From Mesorhizobium sp. LMG 17147 (GTDB lineage Bacteria > Pseudomonadota > Alphaproteobacteria > Rhizobiales > Rhizobiaceae), in NCBI RefSeq assembly GCF_024297145.1, contig NZ_JANCTC010000019.1, positions 23,898 to 87,897 on the forward strand: a stretch of DNA of 64,000 nt, read 5' to 3'. Every line of letters starts with the position of its first letter. Positions within the stretch are counted from its first letter, which is position 1. A model generated the notes under the pieces. It was not told the DNA's origin and made no database searches. It saw only the letters and a program-made list of their open reading frames with translations. Shown here piece after piece: positions 9,028 through 17,792 of this stretch. The position numbers were made by a program, and so were the translations under genes.

Positions 9028-9915
9028 ATGCTCGTCAAACTTGCCAACGCGCCCGTATCCTGGGGGGTCGACTATGCCGACGATCCCAAAAACCCGGCAT
9101 GGCCGCGTGTGATGGATGAGATCAGCGCAGCCGGCTACGGCTACACGGAACTCGGTCCTTACGGGTACTATCCGACGGATCCTGCGGTTCTGCGGCCCGA
9201 GTTCGACCGTCGTAGCCTCACTGTCATAGCCGGGTTCGTTTTCCAGGATCTCCACAGCCCGGAAAAGGCTGACGCCGTGCTCGACGTTGCCGACCGCACT
9301 GTGCGTCTTCTCGCTGCGGCGGGCGGAAAGTACCTTGTCACGATCGACCATATCTCACCGGAACGGATGAACACGGCAGGGCGACGCGATCTCGCTGAGC
9401 CGATCGGTGCGCAGCGCCTCGACCATCTTGTTGGGTTGATCGACCGGATCGCTGACCTGGCGCTCGCCCATGACGTGATGCCTGTCATTCACCAGCATGC
9501 CGGCTGCTACATCGAATTTGAGGACGAATTCGAGACCATCCTGGACAGGCTTGACCCTGGCCGGGTCGGCATCTGCATAGATACGGGCCACATGGCTTAC
9601 GCCGGCATCGATCCTGTCGCTTTCTACCGACGGCATGCGCATCGCGTGCGCTACTTCCACTTCAAGGATATCGATCCCGTGGTCCATAAGCGCGTGCTGG
9701 CAGACCGCATACCGTTTCTCGCTGCTGTCGAGCAGAAGGTTTTCTGCCCGCTGGGCAAGGGCGTTGTCGAATGGGCCGAACTGGCGAAGGCTTTGCGAGA
9801 CACCGGATATGACGGGGCCGCCACAGTCGAGCAGGACATTGACCCGACCATTTCACTCAATCCGGCGGAGGATGCGTGCGCCAGTCTCGCCTATCTCCGC
9901 TCCGTCGGCTTCTAA
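9028..9915 (+). CDS. Sugar isomerase/epimerase-type TIM barrel, IolE-like
   Basis: A 295-residue protein of the xylose-isomerase-like TIM barrel family, resembling 2-keto-myo-inositol dehydratase (IolE) and related epimerases. Visible features are the N-terminal NAPVSWGVD strand, the ELGPYGY segment, HQHAGCYIEF in the middle, CIDTGHMAYAG, HFKD and a late VEQD. These supply the Glu/Asp/His metal ligands typical of the fold. The ATG at 9028 follows AGAGGA. It heads the rightward operon with a HisD-like dehydrogenase, an SDR and a ROK kinase. Whether it dehydrates inosose or epimerises another keto-sugar is open. Confidence 0.78.
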   Translation: MLVKLANAPVSWGVDYADDPKNPAWPRVMDEISAAGYGYTELGPYGYYPTDPAVLRPEFDRRSLTVIAGFVFQDLHSPEKADAVLDVADRTVRLLAAAGGKYLVTIDHISPERMNTAGRRDLAEPIGAQRLDHLVGLIDRIADLALAHDVMPVIHQHAGCYIEFEDEFETILDRLDPGRVGICIDTGHMAYAGIDPVAFYRRHAHRVRYFHFKDIDPVVHKRVLADRIPFLAAVEQKVFCPLGKGVVEWAELAKALRDTGYDGAATVEQDIDPTISLNPAEDACASLAYLRSVGF

Positions 9916-9928
9916 GCGAGGTGCTGCA

Positions 9929-11236
9929 ATGATCCGTGTCCTGAAGGAAGGCCGTTCATCGGTCCAGAAGGCCAACGACCATACCTCCGTCAAGACGGCG
10001 GTGGAATCTGTATTGGCTGCGGTTGAGGAGCGCGGCGACGAAGCCGTGCGCCACTATTCAGAAACATTCGACAAATGGGCGCCAGAGAGTTTCCGCCTGT
10101 CACAGGCCGAAATCGACGAATGCATAGCCGCCGTGGCACCCCGCGACCTCGAAGACATCCGGTTCGCGCAGGCGCAGATTCGGCGTTTTGCCGAGATCCA
10201 GAAGGCTGCACTTCGGGAGGTCGAGGTGGAGACGCTTCCTGGAGTTGTGCTTGGGCACAAGAACATCCCTATGAATTCCGTCGGCTGCTATGTGCCGGGT
10301 GGCAAGTATCCTCTGGTGGCGTCAGCGCATATGAGCATCCTCACTGCGAAGGTCGCCGGCGTGAAACGCGTCATTGCGATGACGCCGCCCTTCCACGGCA
10401 AGCCGGCGCCTGCGGTGATCGCTGCCATGGCGATGGCTGGTGCCGACGAGATCTACGTTCTTGGCGGCATCCAGGCGATCTCTGCGATGGCGATCGGTAC
10501 CGCCACTATCGCGCCGGTCGACTTCCTCGTCGGTCCGGGCAATGCCTATGTGGCCGAGGCCAAGCGCCAGTTGTTCGGCCGAGTCGGCATCGACTTGCTG
10601 GCCGGGCCGACCGAAACACTGGTGATCGCCGACGAAACGGTAGATGCCGAGCTCTGCGCCACGGACCTTCTGGGTCAAGCGGAGCATGGTCCCAACTCGC
10701 CGGCGATCCTTTTGACCAATTCCGAACGGCTGGCCCGAGACACCGTCATCGAGGTAGAGCGGCTCCTCGAAATCCTCCCAACCGCGACGATCGCCCGCCA
10801 GGCCTGGACCGATTACGGCCAGGTCATCGTCTGCGACACCGATGAGGAGATGCTGGCGGAGGCCGATCGCATCGCTTCCGAGCATGTCCAGGTGATGACC
10901 CGCGATCCCGATTACTTCCTTGAAAGAATGACGAACTACGGTGCGCTCTTCCTCGGACCGCGCACCAACGTTGCCTACGGCGACAAGGTCATCGGCACCA
11001 ACCACACTTTGCCAACGCTCGGCAACGCCCGGTTCACAGGCGGCCTGTGGGTTGGCAAGTTCATGAAGACCTGCACCTACCAGCGTATCCTCACCGACGA
11101 AGCCTCAGCCCTGATTGGCGAATACTGTTCGCGCCTTTGCGTGCTGGAGGGGTTCCTCGGCCATGCCGAGCAGGCCAACATCCGCGTGCGACGCTATGGC
11201 GGCAGGAACGTGCCTTACGCGGAGGCGGCCGAGTGA
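9929..11236 (+). CDS. HisD-family dehydrogenase paralogue
   Basis: A 435-residue member of the histidinol dehydrogenase family, which oxidises an alcohol to a carboxylate in two NAD-dependent steps at a zinc site. The nucleotide region VGPGNAYVAEAK, the GQAEHG segment with probable zinc-ligand Gln and His, the catalytic pair in ASEHVQ, and GTNHTLPT are all visible. There are no histidine biosynthesis genes nearby. It sits in a polyol catabolic operon and its stop overlaps the next SDR start. It is therefore probably a catabolic paralogue, like those acting on sulfopropanediol or other polyols. The native substrate is not known. Confidence 0.82.
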   Translation: MIRVLKEGRSSVQKANDHTSVKTAVESVLAAVEERGDEAVRHYSETFDKWAPESFRLSQAEIDECIAAVAPRDLEDIRFAQAQIRRFAEIQKAALREVEVETLPGVVLGHKNIPMNSVGCYVPGGKYPLVASAHMSILTAKVAGVKRVIAMTPPFHGKPAPAVIAAMAMAGADEIYVLGGIQAISAMAIGTATIAPVDFLVGPGNAYVAEAKRQLFGRVGIDLLAGPTETLVIADETVDAELCATDLLGQAEHGPNSPAILLTNSERLARDTVIEVERLLEILPTATIARQAWTDYGQVIVCDTDEEMLAEADRIASEHVQVMTRDPDYFLERMTNYGALFLGPRTNVAYGDKVIGTNHTLPTLGNARFTGGLWVGKFMKTCTYQRILTDEASALIGEYCSRLCVLEGFLGHAEQANIRVRRYGGRNVPYAEAAE

Positions 11237-12021
11237 CTGCAGTGCAAGAACCTGGCCTCGCATTGCCGGTGACACCGTCTTTTCGCCTCGACGGCCGCCG
11301 TGCCCTGGTGACTGGCGCCGGCCGCGGACTGGGCGTGGCGATAGCGGCTGCGCTGGCAGACGCGGGCGCGCAGGTACAGCTGATCGCGCGGACGGCTGGC
11401 GACGTGGAAGCGGTGGCTGCTGCGATCGAAGCGCGTGGCGGCCGCGCGGGCGCGACCCTTGTCGACGTGACCGACCTCGATCAGGTCCGCTCCGCATTGG
11501 GCGCGATGCCTGCCTTCGATATTCTGGTCAACAATGCCGGGACCAATCGGCCCAGGCCGATGATTGAGGTGACACCGGCGGATTTTGCGGCGATTTTCGA
11601 TCTCAACGTGCGCGCTGCCTATTTCGTCAGCCAGGCGGTCGTCGGCGCCATGATCGCCGACGGGCGCGGCGGTTCAATTATCAACATTTCGTCGCAGATG
11701 GGTCTTGTTGGAGCGCCCAATCGCACCCTCTATTGTGCTTCGAAGCACGCGCTCGAGGGGCTTACCAAAGCCATGGCGGTGGAACTCGCGGCGAGTGGCA
11801 TCCGGGTTAACAGCGTTGCCCCCACCTTCGTCGAGACGCCTATGACGCGGCCCTATCTTGAGGACCCGACATTCTCGCGGGATGTGCTGTCCAAGATCAA
11901 GCTCGGCCGGCTTGGGCGGGTCGAGGACATTATGGGAGCGGTGGTGTACCTTGCTTCCGATGCGTCGGCCCTGGTCACCGGCACCGCGCTGGTGGTCGAT
12001 GGCGGCTGGACCGCCGATTGA
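11233..12021 (+). CDS. SDR family oxidoreductase
   Basis: A classical SDR of 262 residues with TGAGRGLG (cofactor), NNAGTN, the catalytic Ser segment NISSQ and YCASK. The C-terminal VDGGW is typical. Translation probably starts at the GTG at 11233, which overlaps the TGA of the HisD-like gene as GTGA, a coupling pattern repeated across this cluster. The resemblance is to gluconate 5-dehydrogenase-type enzymes, but the substrate is not assigned. It belongs to the 9028-13015 operon. Confidence 0.85.
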   Translation: MTAVQEPGLALPVTPSFRLDGRRALVTGAGRGLGVAIAAALADAGAQVQLIARTAGDVEAVAAAIEARGGRAGATLVDVTDLDQVRSALGAMPAFDILVNNAGTNRPRPMIEVTPADFAAIFDLNVRAAYFVSQAVVGAMIADGRGGSIINISSQMGLVGAPNRTLYCASKHALEGLTKAMAVELAASGIRVNSVAPTFVETPMTRPYLEDPTFSRDVLSKIKLGRLGRVEDIMGAVVYLASDASALVTGTALVVDGGWTAD

Positions 12022-12022
12022 G

Positions 12023-13015
12023 ATGCTCGCTCTGGTCTATGAAATCGGCGGATCGAACACCCGCGCAGCCCTCGTCAACACGCTCACGCTTGAGGTGCTG
12101 GTCGAGGCGCGGTCGCCAACACCCAATTTTCACAGTCACGGCAAGGCGGGGATCGATGGGCTGCTACAGGCTCTGGCCGCGACCATCCGAGACCTTGCTG
12201 AAAGTGCTCGATCTGGCGGGCAAGCAGACCTGGTCGCGATCGGTTATCCCGGCCCGATGTCGCCAGACGGGATAGCTTTGTCGTCGCCGACTTTGCTCGG
12301 CGCCTCGCTCGACCGCCATCTCGACATCACCGACCTTGTGCGTCGAGCGACTGGACTACGCCGTGTGGTGGCAATGAACGATGTGACTGCCTGCGGCTTC
12401 CGCTATGTTGCGGACGGAGAAACCGACTTCGCGCTTATCAATGTCGGTTCGGGGGTCGGCAACAAGCTTTTCGTTCGCGGAAATCCCGTTGTCGGCCCTG
12501 GCGGGCGTGGCGGTGAGTTCGGCCATTTCACCGTCGACATGCGGCCCGATGCACCGCTTTGCGAATGCGGTGGGCGCGGTCATCTTGCCGGTATGTCATC
12601 GGGACGTGGGGTCGAACGGGCGGTCCGCCAGGCGGCCAGGGAAGATCCGGCAGGATTTCTCGGCAGCGCGCTGGGCGCGGACAAGGGGGGCCGCGGCCTC
12701 ATCGACACGCCGGCGATCGTGGGCGCCTTCCGCGGCGGTGATGAATGGGTCATCCGTCACGTCGCGGCGGCCACCCGGCCGTTGGCTCACGCCATGGCCG
12801 GGTTGCACACGGCGACCGGCACCGAATCCTTCATCCTCGTCGGCGGTTTCGCTCTCGCGCTCGGTCCCGCCTGGCGTGATCTTCTGGCTGAACAGTGTGC
12901 GGCAGCTTGTTGGAATCTGGGTCAAAATTGGCACAGCATGGTTCGGCTTGGCGAGCCGGGAGACCGCGATGGCCTCATTGGTCTCGCGTTCGCCGCCGGC
13001 CGCGATCTGGCCTAG
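12023..13015 (+). CDS. ROK-family sugar kinase
   Basis: A 330-residue cytoplasmic protein of the ROK family, which includes glucokinase and N-acylmannosamine kinase. The phosphate-binding loop reads EIGGSNTRAAL, with Glu where the family usually has Asp. MNDVTACG carries the catalytic Asp and GEFGHFTVD matches the ROK signature. The zinc motif CECGGRGHL has His in place of the last Cys. The C-terminal GGFALALGPAW is typical. It starts two bases after the SDR stop and is the last gene of the rightward operon. It converges with the HAD gene and overlaps it by four bases. It is probably a kinase for the catabolic intermediate. Confidence 0.8.
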   Translation: MLALVYEIGGSNTRAALVNTLTLEVLVEARSPTPNFHSHGKAGIDGLLQALAATIRDLAESARSGGQADLVAIGYPGPMSPDGIALSSPTLLGASLDRHLDITDLVRRATGLRRVVAMNDVTACGFRYVADGETDFALINVGSGVGNKLFVRGNPVVGPGGRGGEFGHFTVDMRPDAPLCECGGRGHLAGMSSGRGVERAVRQAAREDPAGFLGSALGADKGGRGLIDTPAIVGAFRGGDEWVIRHVAAATRPLAHAMAGLHTATGTESFILVGGFALALGPAWRDLLAEQCAAACWNLGQNWHSMVRLGEPGDRDGLIGLAFAAGRDLA

Positions 13016-13599
13016 AGCAGAAGCCCCCGCAGCCGCTCGACATCCTGGAACAGGATCGCCTCAAACCCTGCCGCTTCGGCTCGACGAGCGGATGCCGGAT
13101 CGTCCTCGATCATCAGCGGTCGCTCGGCAAAAGGGCCGGCGAGGCGGTAGGCGTGCCGGAACAGCGCGCCGTCCCGCTTGTCCTGCCGCACTTCGAACGA
13201 CCAGAATTTCAGGCGGGGCAGGGCGGTCCAGGGGTGCAGGCGCTCGAGCACGTCGACACGATCTTTCACGGTCTCGGCAATGATGCCGAGTTCATGCCCG
13301 CGCTCCGCAAGGTCCGAGAGGAGCGCTTCGAAGCCCTGATGAGGCTGGAAGCTGGCGATCCAGCGGTCACGAAAGGCGGCGGTTGCAAGGCCGGTGATGC
13401 GGCGGACGTCGTCTTCCACTACGCTCCAGAAATCGGCCGGCTCGATCTCGCCACGCCGAAGCGCCCAGGACAGGGGGCCACTGACGATCGCTTCCAGGCC
13501 CGCATGCTGGCCGCAGCCCTCTCTCTCAAGGCTCTCTATGAAACGTGCAGTGCCGTTCTCGAACAGCACGCCACTGGCGTCGAAGAAGATCGCTCTCAC
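13012..13599 (-). CDS. HAD-superfamily hydrolase with altered motif I
   Basis: A 195-residue HAD-fold protein. Motif I reads FFDASGVL, so the nucleophilic Asp is present but the second Asp of the phosphatase DxD motif is Ser. Motif III/IV is represented by MIEDDPASAR. A helical cap lies between. The missing second Asp makes ordinary phosphatase activity uncertain. A haloacid-type, degenerate or unusual hydrolase is possible. Its start overlaps the stop of the VOC gene upstream, so the two are one leftward transcript, probably under the operator at 14119-14134. Confidence 0.72.
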   Translation of the reverse strand: MRAIFFDASGVLFENGTARFIESLEREGCGQHAGLEAIVSGPLSWALRRGEIEPADFWSVVEDDVRRITGLATAAFRDRWIASFQPHQGFEALLSDLAERGHELGIIAETVKDRVDVLERLHPWTALPRLKFWSFEVRQDKRDGALFRHAYRLAGPFAERPLMIEDDPASARRAEAAGFEAILFQDVERLRGLLL

Positions 13600-14090
13600 C
13601 GATGGCCTTGCAGCAATTCGTAGCTATGCGAATAAATTTCGATGACGGTCCCGAAGGGGTCGCGGCAGTAGCACATTCTATAGCTCGGATCGCCATTGCG
13701 CTCGTTCCAGATCGCCGAGAGGCGCGAGCCGCCGGAGGCGACGATCCTGCCCGCAAGGTCCTCGACATTGGGATGGGTGACACAGATATGGAAAACCCCG
13801 CTCTTCCAAAACTCGACTGCATCGTCCCGACGCTCGAAAGGCGGATCGATCGACTGGAAGAACTCGATGCCGATGCCATTGATTGAACTCAGATGTGCCT
13901 GGCGCATCTTTCCAAAGCGCGAACCAAGAACGTCTTCTGCCTGGCGGTCGTTGCTCACCTCGACCGGCCCTGAAATCAGCCGCATGCCCAGCACGCCGCA
14001 ATACCAGGCGATCGCCGCCTCGAGGTCGGCGACACCGATACCGACGTGGTTGAAGGCGACCGCGAACGCCGGATTGTTGCCCATCTCCAT
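13596..14090 (-). CDS. VOC/glyoxalase-family protein
   Basis: A protein of 164 residues with the paired beta-alpha-beta-beta-beta modules of the vicinal oxygen chelate superfamily. FNHVGIGVADLEAAIAWY opens module one, with a probable metal-ligand His. VFHICV opens module two and DPFGTVIEIYS closes the protein with a ligand-position Glu. The ATG at 14090 is chosen because GGGAG lies upstream. An ATG at 14117 has no ribosome site and abuts the operator. It could be an epimerase, dioxygenase or isomerase for an intermediate of this cluster, and the reaction cannot be told from sequence. Confidence 0.78.
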   Translation of the reverse strand: MEMGNNPAFAVAFNHVGIGVADLEAAIAWYCGVLGMRLISGPVEVSNDRQAEDVLGSRFGKMRQAHLSSINGIGIEFFQSIDPPFERRDDAVEFWKSGVFHICVTHPNVEDLAGRIVASGGSRLSAIWNERNGDPSYRMCYCRDPFGTVIEIYSHSYELLQGHR

Positions 14091-14118
14091 GCTCCCGTAA
14101 AAATCGACGACTCCCATA

Positions 14119-14134
14119 TTGCATAGCTAGTCAA
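14119..14134. promoter_or_regulatory. Candidate operator TTGCATAGCTAGTCAA
   Basis: The exact reverse complement of the site before iolD (980-995). It lies between the divergent VOC gene and the system B ATPase gene, where one repressor could control both directions. Confidence 0.62.
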
Positions 14135-14183
14135 TTTTGGCTAGCGTCTATCCAGACGGCCCGTTGCCGTCGGGAGGAATGCC

Positions 14184-15740
14184 ATGTCAGGCTTGGTCGC
14201 AGCGCACGCCGTCGTCGCCGACATTGCGCCCGCGATCGCGCTCTCCGCGATCCGCAAGAGTTTCGGCGGCAAGGTTGTGCTCGATAACGTGTCCTTCGCC
14301 GTCCGGCCGGGCGAATGCTTGATGCTGGTCGGCGAGAACGGAGCCGGCAAATCGACTCTGAAGAACATTATGTGCGGCCTGCTGCAACCGGACGCAGGAT
14401 CGATCACGATCGACGGCAGCGCGCTTACCATAGCCGGACAGCGGCAGGCGCAGGAATTGGGCATTGCTACCATCCATCAGGAACTGAGTCTGTTCCCGAA
14501 CCTGTCGGTGGCCGAGAACATTCATCTTGGCCAGGTATCGGGATCCGCCGCCAGGATACCTTGGAAGGCCTGGCGCGAGCGCGCCTTGCGCGTCCTGCGC
14601 GACCAGCTCGAAAGCGATATCGAACCGAATACCACCGTCGAGGATCTCAGCATCGGTCAGCGCCAGCTCGTTGAGATCGCAAAGGCACTCGTCCTCGACG
14701 CCCGCATCGTCATACTGGACGAGCCGACCACCTGCCTTACGCTTCCCGAGCGCGATCGTCTGATTGCGCTGGTTCGCCGGCTTCTCGCCGATGGCATAGG
14801 GGTTATCTACATCACCCACTTCATGGACGAGGTCTATGCGCTGGCAGATCACATTGCGGTTCTGCGCGACGGCCGGCTGGTTGGCGAGGGCAAGCCTTTC
14901 GAAATCCCCCGCTCGGAACTTGGCAGGCTGATGGCCGGGCGCGACGTCGCAGAGTCCATCGGCGCCTTGCCGCTTGCGCCAGTCTCCGGTCCGGCCCGGC
15001 TGCGGGTGGTCAACCTTGCCGATGGCGATCTGGTACACGATGTCGGCTTCAGCGTGCGTCCCGGCGAGATCGTCGGTCTGGCCGGTTTGGTGGGCAGCGG
15101 CCGCAGCGAGGTCGCTGAGTTGCTGGTCGGGCTTCGCAGGGCATCATCAGGGCAGGTTTTCCTCGACGATGTGGCGGTCCGCCCGGCCGGAACGCGCGAA
15201 GCCCTTGGTCTTGGTATTGCGCTCATCTCGGAGGATCGCCGCCAGGACCAGGCATTTCTGGAGCGACCGGTGCTTGAGAACATGACGGCGCCCTTTCTCA
15301 GGCGCTTGATCGGCTCGATCGGCCTGCTCAGCAACAGGGCCGAAGCCGAAACGGCGGCGAAGCTTTCGAAATCCTACCACATCACCCATCCCGGCAACGA
15401 TAGCCCGATGTCTTCGCTGTCGGGCGGAAACCAGCAGAAGGTCATTATCGGCCGCTGGCTGCAGACCAATCCGCAATTGTGCATCCTTGACGAGCCGACC
15501 AAAGGCATCGACATCGGCGCGCGCGAGCTCATCCATCGCCTGATCGTCGATCTGGCCGGTAAGGGAATGGCGATCTTGCTCATTTCCTCGGACCTGCCCG
15601 AATTGATGGCGCTGTCGCACCGTCTTGTAATCCTCCACAAGGGACGCACGGTTGGTGAGGCCGATCCGCGCACAGTGTCGCCCAGCGAACTGATCCAGAT
15701 GGCATCGTCAGGATCGGTCGCCGGGAGTGCCACCCAGTGA
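14184..15740 (+). CDS. CUT2 sugar ABC transporter ATP-binding protein (system B)
   Basis: A tandem ABC ATPase of 518 residues. Cassette one has Walker A GENGAGKST, a degenerate signature LSIGQRQ and Walker B ending ILDEPTT. Cassette two has a weakened P-loop (GLVGSGRSE), a full LSGGNQQK signature and ILDEPTKGID. This pairing is the norm for CUT2 importers. The ATG at 14184 follows GGGAGGAA. Its stop overlaps the permease start as GTGA. It heads system B, whose gene order (ATPase, permease, binding protein, permease) differs from system A. Confidence 0.92.
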   Translation: MSGLVAAHAVVADIAPAIALSAIRKSFGGKVVLDNVSFAVRPGECLMLVGENGAGKSTLKNIMCGLLQPDAGSITIDGSALTIAGQRQAQELGIATIHQELSLFPNLSVAENIHLGQVSGSAARIPWKAWRERALRVLRDQLESDIEPNTTVEDLSIGQRQLVEIAKALVLDARIVILDEPTTCLTLPERDRLIALVRRLLADGIGVIYITHFMDEVYALADHIAVLRDGRLVGEGKPFEIPRSELGRLMAGRDVAESIGALPLAPVSGPARLRVVNLADGDLVHDVGFSVRPGEIVGLAGLVGSGRSEVAELLVGLRRASSGQVFLDDVAVRPAGTREALGLGIALISEDRRQDQAFLERPVLENMTAPFLRRLIGSIGLLSNRAEAETAAKLSKSYHITHPGNDSPMSSLSGGNQQKVIIGRWLQTNPQLCILDEPTKGIDIGARELIHRLIVDLAGKGMAILLISSDLPELMALSHRLVILHKGRTVGEADPRTVSPSELIQMASSGSVAGSATQ

Positions 15741-16729
15741 TCGCCGCGGCGCGCCGAATGCTCGGGACTGTCGAGCCGCGCGGTGCGGCGCTGCTCGGCG
15801 TGCTTGTGGTTCTGGTGGTTGCCTTCGGCATCCTCTCCGACCGATTCCTAGACTACGACAACATGGCCAATCTGCTGCTCCAGTCGAGCATAACCGGGAT
15901 CGCCGCGATCGGGCTCTCCTTCGTCATCATGACAGCCGGTATCGATCTATCGGCAGGCTCGTCGATGAATCTTGCGCTGGTGCTGGCGATCTCGATCGCC
16001 GGGACGGCGGGCACTATGGAATATACAACGCAGACGAACTGGTTGGTCTATCCGGTAGCGCTCGTCGCCGGCACGGCACTCGGATGCCTGAATGCGTTGG
16101 CCATCATTTTCCTGAGGCTCAGTCCGCTCATCGTCACGCTGGCGACGCTTAGCCTGTACCGCGGCATTGCACTTCATCTCACTGGCGGGCGTGAAATGCT
16201 CGTCTTCGGCTCGATCCGAGAATTCGGGCGAGGGTTGATCGGCATCGGCATTGGTTATCCAGTCGTCGCCATGTTTGCACTGGCCGCGCTGGCAACGGCT
16301 CTGCTACGCCATGTCAGCATTGGCCGCTTCGTCCTGGCCGTCGGTGGGTCCGAGCGCTCGGCCCGCGAGAACGGCATTCCCACCGGTCGTGTCCTGCTCT
16401 TCGCCTATGGTTTTGCCGGAATTACAGCGGCGGTTGCGGGCCTGGTGCTTGTCGGTCGAGTTGGCGCCGTCAATCCGGATCTCGGCTGGCAGTTCGAATT
16501 CACCGTCATAACCGCCGTTGTCCTCGGTGGCACCAGCCTGCTCGGCGGCAAGGGATCCATCCGCGGTGCCATCGTCGCCGCCGTGGTGCTCAGCACGATC
16601 AGCAACGGCCTGAACCTCATCGGTGCCGATCCTTACATCTACGACGTCATCCGAGGCTGTGTGCTGTTGTTTGCGGTCGTGCTCGACGCCGCCGCGCAGC
16701 TCCACACTCCTGCAACCCGAACGGTCTGA
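15737..16729 (+). CDS. CUT2 sugar ABC transporter permease (system B, first)
   Basis: A 330-residue RbsC-type inner-membrane permease with TAGIDLSAGS after the early helices and GGTSLLGGKGS before the last ones. The GTG start at 15737 overlaps the ATPase stop. It is followed by an operator and the binding-protein gene rather than directly by its partner permease at 17793. Confidence 0.9.
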   Translation: MIAAARRMLGTVEPRGAALLGVLVVLVVAFGILSDRFLDYDNMANLLLQSSITGIAAIGLSFVIMTAGIDLSAGSSMNLALVLAISIAGTAGTMEYTTQTNWLVYPVALVAGTALGCLNALAIIFLRLSPLIVTLATLSLYRGIALHLTGGREMLVFGSIREFGRGLIGIGIGYPVVAMFALAALATALLRHVSIGRFVLAVGGSERSARENGIPTGRVLLFAYGFAGITAAVAGLVLVGRVGAVNPDLGWQFEFTVITAVVLGGTSLLGGKGSIRGAIVAAVVLSTISNGLNLIGADPYIYDVIRGCVLLFAVVLDAAAQLHTPATRTV

Positions 16730-16763
16730 CGATCACTCTGGAATTCATCGCGTACGCACATGA

Positions 16764-16779
16764 ATGCATAGCAATGCAA
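16764..16779. promoter_or_regulatory. Candidate operator ATGCATAGCAATGCAA
   Basis: Matches the TTGCATAGCAATGCAA site at 15 of 16 positions and lies 16 bases upstream of the system B binding-protein start. It implies a second regulated promoter inside the system B gene set, which could raise binding-protein expression above that of the ATPase. Confidence 0.62.
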
Positions 16780-16795
16780 AACGGAGGAGAATAAA

Positions 16796-17770
16796 ATGAA
16801 AATGAAGTCTGGAATTTGTGCCGTATCGGCGCTCGCAATGGCCATATTCGCCGGAGCTTATCAGGCCGCGGCTCAGGAGCCGGTGGTTATCGGCGTCTCT
16901 TTCGACAAGATGGAATCGTTCCGCGAGGGCGAGTTCAATGCGATCAAAGCCGCAGCGGCCGCCAAGGGCGCAAAGATTATCTTCCAGAACGCTCAGGAGG
17001 ACGCCCAACGCCAGGCATCGCAAATCGAAAGCATGATCGCGCAGGGGGCCAAGGCCATTATCGCCATTCCGTGGGACATCGAAGCGGCGGTCAACGATGC
17101 CAACAATGCCCGCAGCGCCGGAGTGGCTTATGTGACGCTCGACCAGGCGCCCGCCGACCTAAAGGCGGTCGATTTTCATGTCGGGGGCGACCCGTGTGCT
17201 GACGGCACCGCGGCTGGCGAATTCTTTGCCAAGGCAGCCGGCGACAAGCCCTACAAACTGCTCGAACTGCAAGGCGGCTTGTCGAACGACAACGGCATTC
17301 GACGCTCGAAGTGCCTGGACGAGGTTCTCGCCAAGCATAGCAACATTGTGATTGTCGCGCAGGTGCCCACCGATTGGAAGCCTGAGAAGGCCCTGGTCGG
17401 TACCGAGAACGCGCTGCAGGCTCATCCCGATCTCAACGCCATCTATTCCCCGTGGAACATAGGCCTTCAGGGCGTCTTTTCCGTGCTCGAAAAGGCCGGC
17501 AAGCTGAAGAAGGTTGGCGAAAGGGGCCATATCGACATCGTTTCCATCGACGGTGCCCCAACCGGTTGCCAGGCCGTCCGCGACGGCTTGATCGACATGG
17601 ACCTGGCCACGCCGGTGGGCGACATGGCCGCAGCCGCCGTGGACGCGGCTCTTGCCGTCGCGACCGGTGGCAAGCCGGCCGCGCCAACTGCCTTCCTGCC
17701 TGGCACGCCATACACTCCAGCGGATGTAGCGACCCAGGCCCCGAAAGTCTGGGGCTGCGCGGCTGGCTGA
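16796..17770 (+). CDS. CUT2 sugar ABC transporter substrate-binding protein (system B)
   Basis: A 324-residue periplasmic binding protein of the ribose/xylose type. The signal peptide has a short basic start (MKMKSG), a hydrophobic core and an AQAAAQE-like cleavage region near residues 24-28. Strands such as VVIGVSFDKM, the IESMIAQGAKAIIAIP repeat of the Peripla_BP_4 fold and the late DIVSIDGAPTG hinge strand are clear. A GGAGGAG ribosome site precedes the ATG. It has its own operator upstream. The ligand is unknown. Confidence 0.9.
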   Translation: MKMKSGICAVSALAMAIFAGAYQAAAQEPVVIGVSFDKMESFREGEFNAIKAAAAAKGAKIIFQNAQEDAQRQASQIESMIAQGAKAIIAIPWDIEAAVNDANNARSAGVAYVTLDQAPADLKAVDFHVGGDPCADGTAAGEFFAKAAGDKPYKLLELQGGLSNDNGIRRSKCLDEVLAKHSNIVIVAQVPTDWKPEKALVGTENALQAHPDLNAIYSPWNIGLQGVFSVLEKAGKLKKVGERGHIDIVSIDGAPTGCQAVRDGLIDMDLATPVGDMAAAAVDAALAVATGGKPAAPTAFLPGTPYTPADVATQAPKVWGCAAG

Positions 17771-17792
17771 GCGGATCGACAAGGTGGAAAAA

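Noticed and set aside
10121..10128. TGCATAGC half-site
   Set aside because: It is within the HisD-like coding region with no second arm, so it is expected by chance.
13617..13632. TTCGTAGCTATGCGAA near the end of the VOC gene, resembling the operator
   Set aside because: It lies inside coding sequence, its arms are TTCG/CGAA rather than TTGCAT/ATGCAA, and no promoter position fits.
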